Shown here: piece after piece, positions 35,749 to 43,983 of the stretch
Layout: every line of letters begins with the position of its first letter
Position numbering within the stretch: position 1 is the first letter of the stretch
NCBI RefSeq assembly: GCF_046602855.1
Contig: NZ_JBKINJ010000001.1
Span: 930,001-994,000 of the forward strand
Origin: Gracilimonas sp046602855
GTDB taxonomy: Bacteria > Bacteroidota > Rhodothermia > Balneolales > Balneolaceae
Reading direction: 5' to 3'
DNA: 64,000 nucleotides
Made by a program: the position numbers and the translations under genes
The notes under the pieces: generated by a model
The model's input: the letters and a program-made list of their open reading frames with translations, nothing else
Databases searched by the model: none
What the model was told of the DNA's origin: nothing

Positions 35749-35785
35749 CTGCGTTCCTGTATTTATTTATTTATTTTAAATAGAC

Positions 35786-36547
35786 CTATTTGCCACCAAG
35801 TTCATTGTATCGTTTTCTCAATTTTTGAACATCCTCCCATGCATGGCGTTTCCACTTAGGGTTTCTGAGTAACGCTGCCGGATGGTAGGTGGCCATGAGT
35901 TCTCGTCCATGAAATGAGTGAAATTCACCTCTGAGTTTACTTAAGGAGGTATCTTCACCTAAAAGAGTTGTCGCTGAAATTCTGCCAACACATAAGATTA
36001 GTTTAGGATCGATAAGTTCTATCTGTCGCAACAGGTAGGGCAGGCTACGCTGTCGTTCTTCTTGTTTTGGATCACGATTGTTAGGTGGACGATGCTTTAG
36101 GATATTGGTAATATAGATTTCATCCCTACTAAAATTAATAGCATTCATGATCTTGTCCAGTAACTGACCTGCTTCACCTACAAATGGTTCTCCTTGTTGG
36201 TCTTCATTATAACCAGGGGCTTCACCGATCACTATCAGATCTGCCTTCGGATCTCCCACACCAAAAACCAAGTTGGTTCCTTGAAGGTCAGTTTTTAATT
36301 CATCAGCATTTTTACATAATGATTTTAGCTCATCCAATGTTTGACAAGCAGCTATCTTCTCATCCTGAGTCAATTCTCTCTTAGCTTTTGATTGAGGCGA
36401 TCCCGGTCTTTTAATATCATCAGATTGCTCAACCGTATCATTTTTTTCATCAGTATTTGATAAGCTGACTGAAAATTTACCATACATTTCCTGTTGTTGT
36501 TTTAAATATCTTTCAGCTTTTTCGATCAGATCTTTTGGTTCCGGCAC
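35786..36547 (-). CDS. Uracil-DNA glycosylase, family 4-like, lacking usual Fe-S cysteines
   Basis: 253 residues from GTG. An unstructured, charged N-terminal 60 residues precedes the UDG domain: LVFGVGDPKADLIVIGEAPG (motif 1, GEAPG at 108-112), EDQQGEPFVGEAGQLL, YITNILKHRPPNNRDP and ATYHPAALLRNP (His222). In family 4 enzymes four cysteines bind a 4Fe-4S cluster; here the usual KCRPP cysteine is His152 and the usual cysteine before PYL is Ser168. It probably removes uracil without a cluster. Confidence 0.85.
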   Translation of the reverse strand: MPEPKDLIEKAERYLKQQQEMYGKFSVSLSNTDEKNDTVEQSDDIKRPGSPQSKAKRELTQDEKIAACQTLDELKSLCKNADELKTDLQGTNLVFGVGDPKADLIVIGEAPGYNEDQQGEPFVGEAGQLLDKIMNAINFSRDEIYITNILKHRPPNNRDPKQEERQRSLPYLLRQIELIDPKLILCVGRISATTLLGEDTSLSKLRGEFHSFHGRELMATYHPAALLRNPKWKRHAWEDVQKLRKRYNELGGK

Positions 36548-36631
36548 TTTAGGAATGGTTATTTGGGTTTCTAGTCTTACTTAATACTTTCAATTTACTA
36601 AATAGCGTGACAACGAGCATGTCAGTACCGA

Positions 36632-37165
36632 TCATCGATCCCATAATTTCTCAAGCATGGCATATAGGATCACACCGGCCGCAACTGATACATTAAGGGA
36701 ATGCTTTCTTCCATACTGTGGAATAGCAACAAATTCATCGATATGCGGTAAAAGGTCCTCATCGATGCCCGATACTTCGCTTCCCAAAACAATACATAGA
36801 TTTTTATGAATTTTCGCATCAAAATCAGGAAGATCTGTACTCTTGTCAGTTTGTTCAAGTCCAACTATATAATAGCCCTGTTTCTTTAACTCATCTAAAG
36901 TGTGAACAGGATTATCTACGTATTTCCAGGAAACAAATTCTTCAGCACCTATTGCTGTTTTGTTGATCTCTGCACGGGGTGGTGTAGGCGTGTATCCTGA
37001 TAATATAATATCTGAAATACCAAAAGCATCCGCGGACCTGAAAATAGAGCCTACGTTGTGTAAGCTTCGAATGTTTGGAACCATGATCTTCATCGCACTG
37101 AGTTTATCAGGGGCAGTTCTTAAAAGGTTTTCTTTCAGTATTTCTTTTGTTGTTAACTTATTCAA
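36632..37165 (-). CDS. SpoU/TrmH family RNA 2'-O-methyltransferase
   Basis: 177 residues from a TTG start, SPOUT fold only. Conserved motifs: VPNIRSLHNVGSIFRSADAFGI (motif 1), CIVLGSEVSGI (motif 2) and IPQYGRKHSLNVSVAAGVILY (motif 3), which together form the SAM knot. Substrate (tRNA or rRNA position) cannot be read from the sequence. Divergent from the suf operon. Confidence 0.92.
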   Translation of the reverse strand: MNKLTTKEILKENLLRTAPDKLSAMKIMVPNIRSLHNVGSIFRSADAFGISDIILSGYTPTPPRAEINKTAIGAEEFVSWKYVDNPVHTLDELKKQGYYIVGLEQTDKSTDLPDFDAKIHKNLCIVLGSEVSGIDEDLLPHIDEFVAIPQYGRKHSLNVSVAAGVILYAMLEKLWDR

Positions 37166-37294
37166 TGCCTCAAGTCTTTAATTTCAGCTATTTTCGTTCA
37201 TATTTTAAGATAGAATTGTTTTAACTTTAAATCACAGCATACAAAGGTGTTATCTTGGTTTGATAGAAGTCATAGAAATTCTCAATCAATTCGG

Positions 37295-37326
37295 TTTAGT
37301 TAAGAGAGGGACTTTTTGTATATTTG
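37295..37326 (+). promoter_or_regulatory. Bacteroidota-type promoter candidate for suf
   Basis: TATATTTG (37319-37326) is an exact match to the TAnnTTTG -7 box used by the primary sigma factor of Bacteroidota, with tttag 20 bases upstream as a weak -33 element. The first suf gene follows 100 bases downstream. Confidence 0.55.
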
Positions 37327-37341
37327 TACTCGTTCTAAATA
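37321..37341 (+). promoter_or_regulatory. Imperfect palindrome overlapping the suf -7 box, candidate iron/redox operator
   Basis: TATTTGTACT-C-GTTCTAAATA is a 21-base imperfect palindrome (outer five bases perfect) that covers part of the -7 box and the expected transcription start. It resembles Fur- or Rrf2-type operators. The regulator is not in the window; the role is inferred. Confidence 0.45.
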
Positions 37342-37393
37342 GGCTCCAAAAACAACGAACGCAGTGCGATACAAGGTTGTTTTTTCGTGAGCT
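37341..37393 (+). promoter_or_regulatory. Structured leader of the suf mRNA
   Basis: aaaaacaac (37348-37356) pairs with gttgttttt (37376-37384); an outer ag.ctc / gagct extension closes the base, and the loop holds a small cgca-g-tgcg hairpin. The right arm ends in six T residues, so it also resembles an intrinsic terminator located 40 bases before sufB. Confidence 0.5.
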
Positions 37394-37426
37394 GTAAAGT
37401 ACAAACTTTTAAAACATCAATAGCTA

Positions 37427-38869
37427 ATGAGCGAAACGCAAGCCTTAGAATCAATGATCGGAGAGGAATACAAGTATGGCTTTTCCACCGATATTGAATA
37501 TGAAGAGTTTCCCAATGGAATCAATGAGGATATCATTCGAGAGCTTTCAACACGTAAAGAAGAGCCGGAGTGGATGCTTGAATTCCGTTTGAAGGCCTAC
37601 AGAGCCTGGACGGAAATGGAAGAGCCGGATTGGTTTAACGCTGAATATGAGAAACCGAAATTTGATACTCTGCAGTATTATTCAGCTCCGAAGAATAAAC
37701 CAAAATTAGACAGCCTTGATGATGTTGATCCAAAGATTCGGGAAACCTACGATAAATTAGGTATACCACTTGAAGAGCAAAAAGCATTATCTGGCGTTGC
37801 TGTAGATGCGGTTTTTGATAGCGTATCTGTATTTACCAGTTTTAAAGAAAAGCTTGCTGAGGCAGGTGTAATCTTCTGTTCCATATCTGAAGCAATAAAA
37901 GATCATCCGGAACTTGTTAAGAAATATATGGGTTCAGTTGTTCCAGTCCGTGATAACTTTTATGCGGCTCTGAACTCAGCTGTATTTTCTGATGGTTCAT
38001 TCTGCTACGTACCAAAGGATACGATATGCCCAATGGAGCTTTCCACCTATTTTCGTATTAATAATATGAACTCAGGTCAATTTGAGCGTACGCTTATCAT
38101 TGCAGAAGATAATTCCCACGTCAGTTATTTGGAAGGTTGTACTGCTCCTATGTATGATGAGCATCAACTTCATGCTGCTGTTGTAGAATTAGTAGCATTG
38201 GATAATGCGGAGATCAAATATTCCACTATTCAAAACTGGTATGCCGGCGATGAAGAAGGTAAAGGTGGTATTTATAATTTTGTAACCAAGCGTGGTGCTT
38301 GCCGTGGTAAAAACTCAAAGATCAGCTGGACACAGCTCGAAACCGGTTCTGCCGTCACGCTGAAATATCCAAGTGTGATCTTACAGGGGGATGGTTCCAT
38401 TGGTGAATTCTATTCCGTTGCAGTAACCACAAAGAAGCAGCAGGCTGATACCGGAACTAAAATGATCCATCTCGGCAAAAATACCAAGAGTACGATCATA
38501 TCAAAAGGTATTTCTGCGGGAAGATCTAATAACAGCTACCGTGGGGAGGTTCGCATTGCTAAAGGAGCTGATGGCGCCCGAAATTATTCGGTTTGTGATT
38601 CTATGTTGATCGGTCAAACTTGTGGTGCACATACTTTTCCTTATATATCATCCCAAAACCCAACGGCAAGTGTTGAGCATGAGGCTTCAACGTCCAGAGT
38701 TGGAGAGGAACAGATCTTTTACCTAATGCAGCGCGGAATTAGTGAACAGGATGCTATTTCCATGATCATTAATGGATTTGTGAAGGAGGTTCTAAAAGAG
38801 CTCCCGCTAGAGTTTGCAACAGAAGCCAACGCACTGCTTGATGTGAAACTGGAAGGTAGTGTTGGATAA
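37427..38869 (+). CDS. sufB: Fe-S cluster assembly scaffold protein SufB
   Basis: 480 residues, the usual SufB length. MLEFRLKAYRAWTEMEEPDW, YYSAPKN, SDGSFCYVPKDTICPMELSTYFRIN, FERTLIIAEDNSHVSYLEGCTAP and KISWTQLETGSAVTLKYPS are characteristic. With SufC and SufD it forms the SufBC2D complex on which clusters are built. First gene of the operon. Confidence 0.98.
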   Translation: MSETQALESMIGEEYKYGFSTDIEYEEFPNGINEDIIRELSTRKEEPEWMLEFRLKAYRAWTEMEEPDWFNAEYEKPKFDTLQYYSAPKNKPKLDSLDDVDPKIRETYDKLGIPLEEQKALSGVAVDAVFDSVSVFTSFKEKLAEAGVIFCSISEAIKDHPELVKKYMGSVVPVRDNFYAALNSAVFSDGSFCYVPKDTICPMELSTYFRINNMNSGQFERTLIIAEDNSHVSYLEGCTAPMYDEHQLHAAVVELVALDNAEIKYSTIQNWYAGDEEGKGGIYNFVTKRGACRGKNSKISWTQLETGSAVTLKYPSVILQGDGSIGEFYSVAVTTKKQQADTGTKMIHLGKNTKSTIISKGISAGRSNNSYRGEVRIAKGADGARNYSVCDSMLIGQTCGAHTFPYISSQNPTASVEHEASTSRVGEEQIFYLMQRGISEQDAISMIINGFVKEVLKELPLEFATEANALLDVKLEGSVG

Positions 38870-38877
38870 GTAATTTT

Positions 38878-38932
38878 AAATGTTGAATGCTCAATGTTAA
38901 AAGATGCAGTACACATTTAAAATTCAACATTT
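38878..38932 (+). repeat. 11-bp inverted repeat between sufB and sufC
   Basis: aaatgttgaat and attcaacattt are perfectly complementary across a 33-base loop that itself contains a third similar word (caatgtt). It lies in the only sizeable gap among the sufBCD genes (107 bases) and would form a hairpin in the polycistronic mRNA. Confidence 0.55.
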
Positions 38933-38976
38933 CCTATAGAAATTAAATAATCAAAAAAAGACAAAAGAACAGAAAC

Positions 38977-39750
38977 GTGTTAGAGATCAAAAACTTACAT
39001 GCCTCGGTTGAAGGCGAAGACGAACAGATTCTCAAAGGTGTAAATCTCACCATCAATAAAGGCGAGATTCATGCTATAATGGGGCCAAACGGAAGTGGTA
39101 AAAGTACATTGGCCAAAGTAGTTTCCGGCCATCCCGAGTATGAGATCACTGAAGGAGAGATTTTATTTGAAGGTGAAGACATTACCGAAATGGATGCCGA
39201 TGAGCGTGCTCATTTGGGTATGTTCCTTGCTTTTCAATACCCGATCGAAGTTCCTGGTATTACCAACAGAACACTGTTACGTGAATCTTATAATACTATA
39301 GCCCGCGAAAACGACCGCGAAGAACTGGATCCACTTGAATTTGATGATTACCTGAAAGAGCGTCTTGAAATCATAGATATGAAGGATGAATTTCTTGAGC
39401 GTAGTATCAATACTGGTTTTTCCGGTGGGGAGAAGAAGAAAAATGAGGTTTTCCAAATGGCTGTACTGAATCCAAAGTTGGCTTTCATGGATGAAACTGA
39501 CTCCGGCTTAGATATTGATGCCCTAAAAGTTGTTTCTGATGGAATCAATAAAATTGCCGGACCTGAAAATGCTATCGTTCTGATCACTCACTACCAGCGA
39601 TTATTGAATTACATCACGCCTGATCATGTGCATGTGATGATGAATGGAAAGATCGTAAAATCAGCAGGTAAAGAACTCGCACATGAGCTTGAGGACCAAG
39701 GTTATGAACAACTTGAAAAAGAATTTTCTGTAAACGGAGAGGCTCAGTAA
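38977..39750 (+). CDS. sufC: Fe-S assembly ATPase SufC
   Basis: 257 residues from a GTG start. ABC-type ATPase: Walker A GPNGSGKST, Q-loop FQYPIEVPG, signature FSGGEKKKNE and Walker B LAFMDETDSGLD. Energises SufB-SufD. It shares one base with sufD (TAATG). Confidence 0.98.
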   Translation: MLEIKNLHASVEGEDEQILKGVNLTINKGEIHAIMGPNGSGKSTLAKVVSGHPEYEITEGEILFEGEDITEMDADERAHLGMFLAFQYPIEVPGITNRTLLRESYNTIARENDREELDPLEFDDYLKERLEIIDMKDEFLERSINTGFSGGEKKKNEVFQMAVLNPKLAFMDETDSGLDIDALKVVSDGINKIAGPENAIVLITHYQRLLNYITPDHVHVMMNGKIVKSAGKELAHELEDQGYEQLEKEFSVNGEAQ

Positions 39751-41087
39751 TGAGTACAGCAGTACAAGACAAAGAAACCATACTAAAATATTTGGATGGC
39801 GATTTCGGGTCAGTTTCAAATATCCCCGTCATTGCTGGATTGAATGAGAAAGGAGCCGGGAATATTTCTGAATTTCCATTTCCAACCAAAAAAGATGAAG
39901 ATTGGAGGTTCACTGATCTAAGATCTATCAGCCGGAATCATTTTGTACCGGTTGCAGATGCAGCTGTCAATCCGCTTGAAGACATTAGTGATTATTATTT
40001 ACCGGAAGCTGCCAACAGTCGTTTGGTATTTGTGAATGGTGAATATAACAGTGAATTATCATCAACGGCTGACATTCCCGAGGAAGTTATTGTTGGGAAT
40101 ATGGCTGCTTATGCTGACCATGATATTCTTAAAGAACATTTGGGTAAATATACTAACTATGATGAAGACCGGGATGTATTCTCTGCTCTGAATGATGCTA
40201 ATTTCAAAGATGGCGGGTTTATTTATGTTCCAAAAGAAACGAAGGTAGAATCACCTATACACATTCTGAATGTATTTACGGATGCACAAAAAGCATTTTA
40301 CGCTACACCCCGTGTTTTGTTTGTGGGTGAAGCATATTCAAAAGCCACCATCGTGGAAGAGCATGTTGCCTTGGAGCAAAATGTATACCTAAACGTTACC
40401 GTGAATGAATTCAAATTGTTTGAGGGTGCTCATGTTCACCATGCGCGTATCCAGCGCGACAGTAAAAAGGCCAATCACATTTCACGACCGATTGCACATT
40501 TGGATAAATATGCTGAGTATCACTCATACACTATTTGTCTTGGAGCGAAGTTATTCCGTAACGATCCACGCGTGGTTCAAAATGATGAAGAAGTAGATTT
40601 TACTATTGATGGTCTGGTGCTGATTGATGGTGATCAAATTGCTGATACACATTCTGCTATCGACCATAGACACTGGCATGCTCAAAGCCACCAGCTGCAT
40701 AAAGTTGTAGTGAATGATGAAGCGCATTCTATTTTCAATGGCAAGATCTTTGTACGTGAAGATTCACAGAAGATCGATTCATTTCAGGAAAACAGAAACT
40801 TGTTACTTTCTGTGGATGGAACGGTTCACACTAAACCACAGCTTGAGATCTTTTCAGATGATGTGCTCTGTTCCCACGGTGCAACAATCGGGCACTTGAA
40901 CGAAGACGAGGTTTTTTACCTGCACAGTCGTGGTCTGACCAAGAAAAAAGCTCGTGAGCTGCTAGTTTACGCTTTCACTCTTGAGAGTATCGAAACCATG
41001 GAAGTTGAATCAGTTCATAAATTATTATTAGACGAAGTTGTGAAATATACTTCTCGCGACGAAGAATTTGTTGCGGTAGGCAGTTGA
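39750..41087 (+). CDS. sufD: Fe-S assembly protein SufD
   Basis: 445 residues. SufB paralogue: FPTKKDEDWRFTDLRSI near the start, KDGGFIYVPKETKVESPIHIL in the middle and SDDVLCSHGATIGHLNEDEVFYLHSRGL at the C-terminus, with the histidine that helps hold iron. Translationally coupled to sufC. Confidence 0.97.
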   Translation: MSTAVQDKETILKYLDGDFGSVSNIPVIAGLNEKGAGNISEFPFPTKKDEDWRFTDLRSISRNHFVPVADAAVNPLEDISDYYLPEAANSRLVFVNGEYNSELSSTADIPEEVIVGNMAAYADHDILKEHLGKYTNYDEDRDVFSALNDANFKDGGFIYVPKETKVESPIHILNVFTDAQKAFYATPRVLFVGEAYSKATIVEEHVALEQNVYLNVTVNEFKLFEGAHVHHARIQRDSKKANHISRPIAHLDKYAEYHSYTICLGAKLFRNDPRVVQNDEEVDFTIDGLVLIDGDQIADTHSAIDHRHWHAQSHQLHKVVVNDEAHSIFNGKIFVREDSQKIDSFQENRNLLLSVDGTVHTKPQLEIFSDDVLCSHGATIGHLNEDEVFYLHSRGLTKKKARELLVYAFTLESIETMEVESVHKLLLDEVVKYTSRDEEFVAVGS

Positions 41088-41112
41088 TCGATTGAATTAT
41101 TGATTTTAAAAA

Positions 41113-41151
41113 GACATTCTGAACTAAAGCGAAGGTATTATCAGGATGACA
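41113..41151 (+). repeat. Dispersed intergenic repeat, copy 2 (between sufD and sufS)
   Basis: gacattctgaactaaagcga followed by aggtattatcaggatgaca. Its ends are imperfect inverse complements of each other, and it shares its left and right parts with copies 1 and 3. Reading it as coding would add an atypical 22-residue N-terminus to SufS. Confidence 0.65.
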
Positions 41152-41165
41152 TCATAAAATACATC

Positions 41166-42413
41166 ATGCAAGAAACCCTGAAAACAGTAACTAAAACTAA
41201 CACAGACTGGGAAGCTATTCGCAGTCAATTCCCCATACTTAAGCATGAAGTGAATGGGCATAAGTTGGTATATCTGGATAACGGGGCTTCTTCACAAATG
41301 CCACAGCGAGTGATCGATAGAATAAACGATTATCATTCCAATGAGCATGCCAATGTGCATCGGGGAATACATACATTGAGTCAAAAAGCTACGGATGCTT
41401 TTGAATTAGCCCGTAAGCGCATGCGCAAATTCATTAATGCGCAGTATGAAGAAGAGATCATATATACTACCGGGACCACAGATTCTATCAATTTAGTAGC
41501 TCAAAGCTATGGAAGAAAGCATTTCAATGAAGGTGATGAAATTCTGATCAGTGCAATGGAGCATCATGCCAACATAGTGCCCTGGCAGATGATCGCAGAA
41601 CAAACAGGTGCCGTCTTAAAAGTCATTCCCATGGATAACAATGGTGAATTGCTATTAAACGAGTTCCATAGGTTACTATCTTCCAAAACGAAGATGGTTG
41701 CCGTAGTGCATGTTTCGAATACACTTGGAACTATCAATCCTGTTCAAGAGATTATTGAATCTGCTCATGCCTATGATGTTCCGGTTCTGATAGATGGAGC
41801 ACAAGCCGTTCCTCATATGAAAGTAGATGTTCAGGCACTAGATGCTGATTTTTACGCATTCTCGGCTCACAAAATGTGCGGTCCAACAGGGTTTGGTATT
41901 CTCTACGGGAAACGAAAATTATTAAATGAAATGCCTCCATATCGCGGAGGAGGCGATATGATCGACAAGGTTACGTTCGAAAAGACTACCTGGAATGATA
42001 TTCCCCATAAGTTTGAGGCTGGTACACCACCGATTTCAGCAGGAGTAGGATTTGCCGAAACCATCGCATTTCTTAATGAAATTGGCATGGATAACATCGC
42101 AGCTCGGGAGCAAGAATTACTGAAGTATGCAACTGAGAAATTAAGTATGATCGACGGTCTTCAAATAGTTGGTACTGCAAAAAGCAAAGCATCAGTAATC
42201 TCGTTTCTACTCAAGGATATTCATCCCACTGATGTAGGAACCATTTTAGATCAGAAAAGTATTGCCGTTAGAACCGGTCATCATTGCACGCAGCCGATCA
42301 TGGACAGTTTTGGGATACCAGGTACCGCAAGGGCTTCCATTTCATTTTATAACTCAAAGGATGATATTGACCGCTTGGTCGATGGAATTAAATATGTACA
42401 AGAATTTTTTTGA
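41166..42413 (+). CDS. sufS: Cysteine desulfurase SufS
   Basis: 415 residues. PLP enzyme that takes sulfur from cysteine. WEAIRSQFPILKHEVNGHKL, YLDNGASSQMPQ, HANIVPWQMIA, the PLP lysine in FSAHKMCGPTG and catalytic Cys374 in RTGHHCTQP are all present. The open frame extends 66 bases upstream through a dispersed repeat, so the ATG giving the usual N-terminus was chosen. No SufE or SufU gene follows. Confidence 0.96.
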   Translation: MQETLKTVTKTNTDWEAIRSQFPILKHEVNGHKLVYLDNGASSQMPQRVIDRINDYHSNEHANVHRGIHTLSQKATDAFELARKRMRKFINAQYEEEIIYTTGTTDSINLVAQSYGRKHFNEGDEILISAMEHHANIVPWQMIAEQTGAVLKVIPMDNNGELLLNEFHRLLSSKTKMVAVVHVSNTLGTINPVQEIIESAHAYDVPVLIDGAQAVPHMKVDVQALDADFYAFSAHKMCGPTGFGILYGKRKLLNEMPPYRGGGDMIDKVTFEKTTWNDIPHKFEAGTPPISAGVGFAETIAFLNEIGMDNIAAREQELLKYATEKLSMIDGLQIVGTAKSKASVISFLLKDIHPTDVGTILDQKSIAVRTGHHCTQPIMDSFGIPGTARASISFYNSKDDIDRLVDGIKYVQEFF

Positions 42414-42431
42414 TAACAAAGGAGAATAAAG

Positions 42432-42983
42432 ATGGCTAAAATTAAAGAAATAGAACGCACACCTAATCCTGACGCCATGCGCTTTGTCTTGGCTGAACCA
42501 TTGACAAATGGGACTACCCGTTCTTTTGAGAACGCGAATGAAGCGGAAGGCGATGAGCTGGCATCTGCTCTATTTTCAGTAGACCATGTGATCAATATTT
42601 ATTACGTAGACAAATACATTACAGTAACACAGGATGGAAATGCTGTTTGGTCTGAACTGCTACGGAAACTAGCACCTCCAATCCGTGAAGCTAAGCCGGT
42701 AACGGTAGAAGAAGATGATACCGATGTACACCTGAGTAAAGAAGTTCAAGGTTCAGATGACCCTCGTTTACAGGAGATCACTAAGATGCTGGATGAGCAG
42801 GTACGTCCATATCTATTGGCTGACGGCGGTGGTTTGAAAGTATTGGGACTGGAAAATAATCGACTGAAAGTTCACTATCAGGGAGCATGTGGAACATGTC
42901 CAACAGCTACTACTGGTACGTTATATGCCATCGAAAGTATGGTAAGACGTATCGATCCTGAAATCCAAGTCGTTTCAGTTTAA
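42432..42983 (+). CDS. nfu: NifU-like (Nfu) Fe-S carrier protein
   Basis: 183 residues. N-terminal scaffold (Nfu_N) domain: RTPNPDAMRFVLAEPL and FSVDHVINIYYVDKYITVTQ. C-terminal NifU domain: VRPYLLADGGGLKVLGL and the cluster-binding Cys153 and Cys156 in GACGTCPTATTGTL. Carries finished clusters to targets. Preceded by a clear Shine-Dalgarno sequence (aaaggag), rare in this window. Confidence 0.95.
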   Translation: MAKIKEIERTPNPDAMRFVLAEPLTNGTTRSFENANEAEGDELASALFSVDHVINIYYVDKYITVTQDGNAVWSELLRKLAPPIREAKPVTVEEDDTDVHLSKEVQGSDDPRLQEITKMLDEQVRPYLLADGGGLKVLGLENNRLKVHYQGACGTCPTATTGTLYAIESMVRRIDPEIQVVSV

Positions 42984-43008
42984 TAAGTGTAAGAACATAA
43001 CAGGTAAC

Positions 43009-43344
43009 ATGGAACTAACGGTTACAGAAAGAGCCATTAAAATGATCAATAACATTCGGCAAGAAAAAAGTGTGCCGGATTCAGCGATCTTACGTGTGGG
43101 CGTTGTAAGTGGAGGCTGTTCGGGCTTAACTTATGATCTTGACTTTGATACTGATGCTGAAGTTCAGGAAAATGATAAAGTTTTTAATATAGAAGGCATA
43201 AAAATCTTAGTAGACATGCGGAGCTTTTTATATTTAGCTGGCACTGAGTTGGATTATACGGAAGGATTGGATGGGCAAGGTTTCCATTTCAAAAATCCCA
43301 ATGCTACCAGGACATGTTCTTGTGGTGAGTCGTTTTCTATATAA
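43009..43344 (+). CDS. sufA: A-type Fe-S carrier (SufA/IscA/ErpA family)
   Basis: 111 residues, the family length. The three cluster-binding cysteines are Cys37 (SGGCSGLTYDL), Cys103 and Cys105 (CSCGESFSI). Works with the SufBCD scaffold and Nfu. It stands 25 bases after nfu. Confidence 0.93.
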   Translation: MELTVTERAIKMINNIRQEKSVPDSAILRVGVVSGGCSGLTYDLDFDTDAEVQENDKVFNIEGIKILVDMRSFLYLAGTELDYTEGLDGQGFHFKNPNATRTCSCGESFSI

Positions 43345-43404
43345 TTTTAGCTGTTAAATATTTGCCTTGTCTTATAACAGTTATCACAAAAAATTAAACA
43401 TTTC

Positions 43405-43911
43405 ATGTCTGAAACAATAGTAAATAAGATCCAACAAAACACTAAGTTGGTTACCTTGGATCTTCAGAAATTCTATGATGATACGCCCATTGAGGAGCTA
43501 GACATCAAACAGTTTTTGTTTCAGGAGTTATTGCTAAAGGAAAAAGAATTTCGGCGGCTATTGAAAGATCATGATTGGTCGCAGTATGAAGGAAAATACC
43601 TACGAGTATATTGCAGCACCGATGCCATCATTGCTCCATGGGCGTGGATGTTGATCACTGCACATGCTTCAAGTTATGCGTCCCAAATTTTTAAAGGCAC
43701 AAGAGAAGCTTTTCATTACGACCTTTATAAATCATCTTTGAATCAGCATGATTGGAATCAATATCAGGACAAGTTTGTAATGCTAAAAGGTTGCGGTGAC
43801 ATTACTGTGCCTGATTCAGTTTACTTATTGGTTACCAATAAGTTAATTGGTAAAGCCAAAAAGATCATGTATGGTGAAGCTTGCTCTAATGTACCGGTTT
43901 GGAGAGATTAG
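43405..43911 (+). CDS. DUF2480 family protein
   Basis: 168 residues matching the pattern of DUF2480: IVNKIQQNTKLVTLDLQKFYD, IKQFLFQELLLKEKEFR, CSTDAIIAPWAWMLI and a C-terminal GCGDITVPDSVYLLVTNKLIGKAKKIMYGEACSNVPV, which I quote only in part elsewhere. Genes of this family are commonly found with suf genes in Bacteroidota, and this copy follows sufA by 60 bases. Two C-terminal cysteines could bind metal, but function is unknown. Confidence 0.8.
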   Translation: MSETIVNKIQQNTKLVTLDLQKFYDDTPIEELDIKQFLFQELLLKEKEFRRLLKDHDWSQYEGKYLRVYCSTDAIIAPWAWMLITAHASSYASQIFKGTREAFHYDLYKSSLNQHDWNQYQDKFVMLKGCGDITVPDSVYLLVTNKLIGKAKKIMYGEACSNVPVWRD

Positions 43912-43983
43912 CCTTCACCTTTCATTGAAAGAGACAAATCTCTTATCTTGATAAGCGAAAACTTTCTTTAAATAAATTGATAT

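Noticed and set aside
41100..41165. 22-codon N-terminal extension of SufS
   Set aside because: The segment is a dispersed repeat and gives residues unlike any SufS start.
43929..43955. Two overlapping 6-bp hairpins after the DUF2480 gene
   Set aside because: They share bases and have no T tract, so I could not call a terminator or a switch with confidence.
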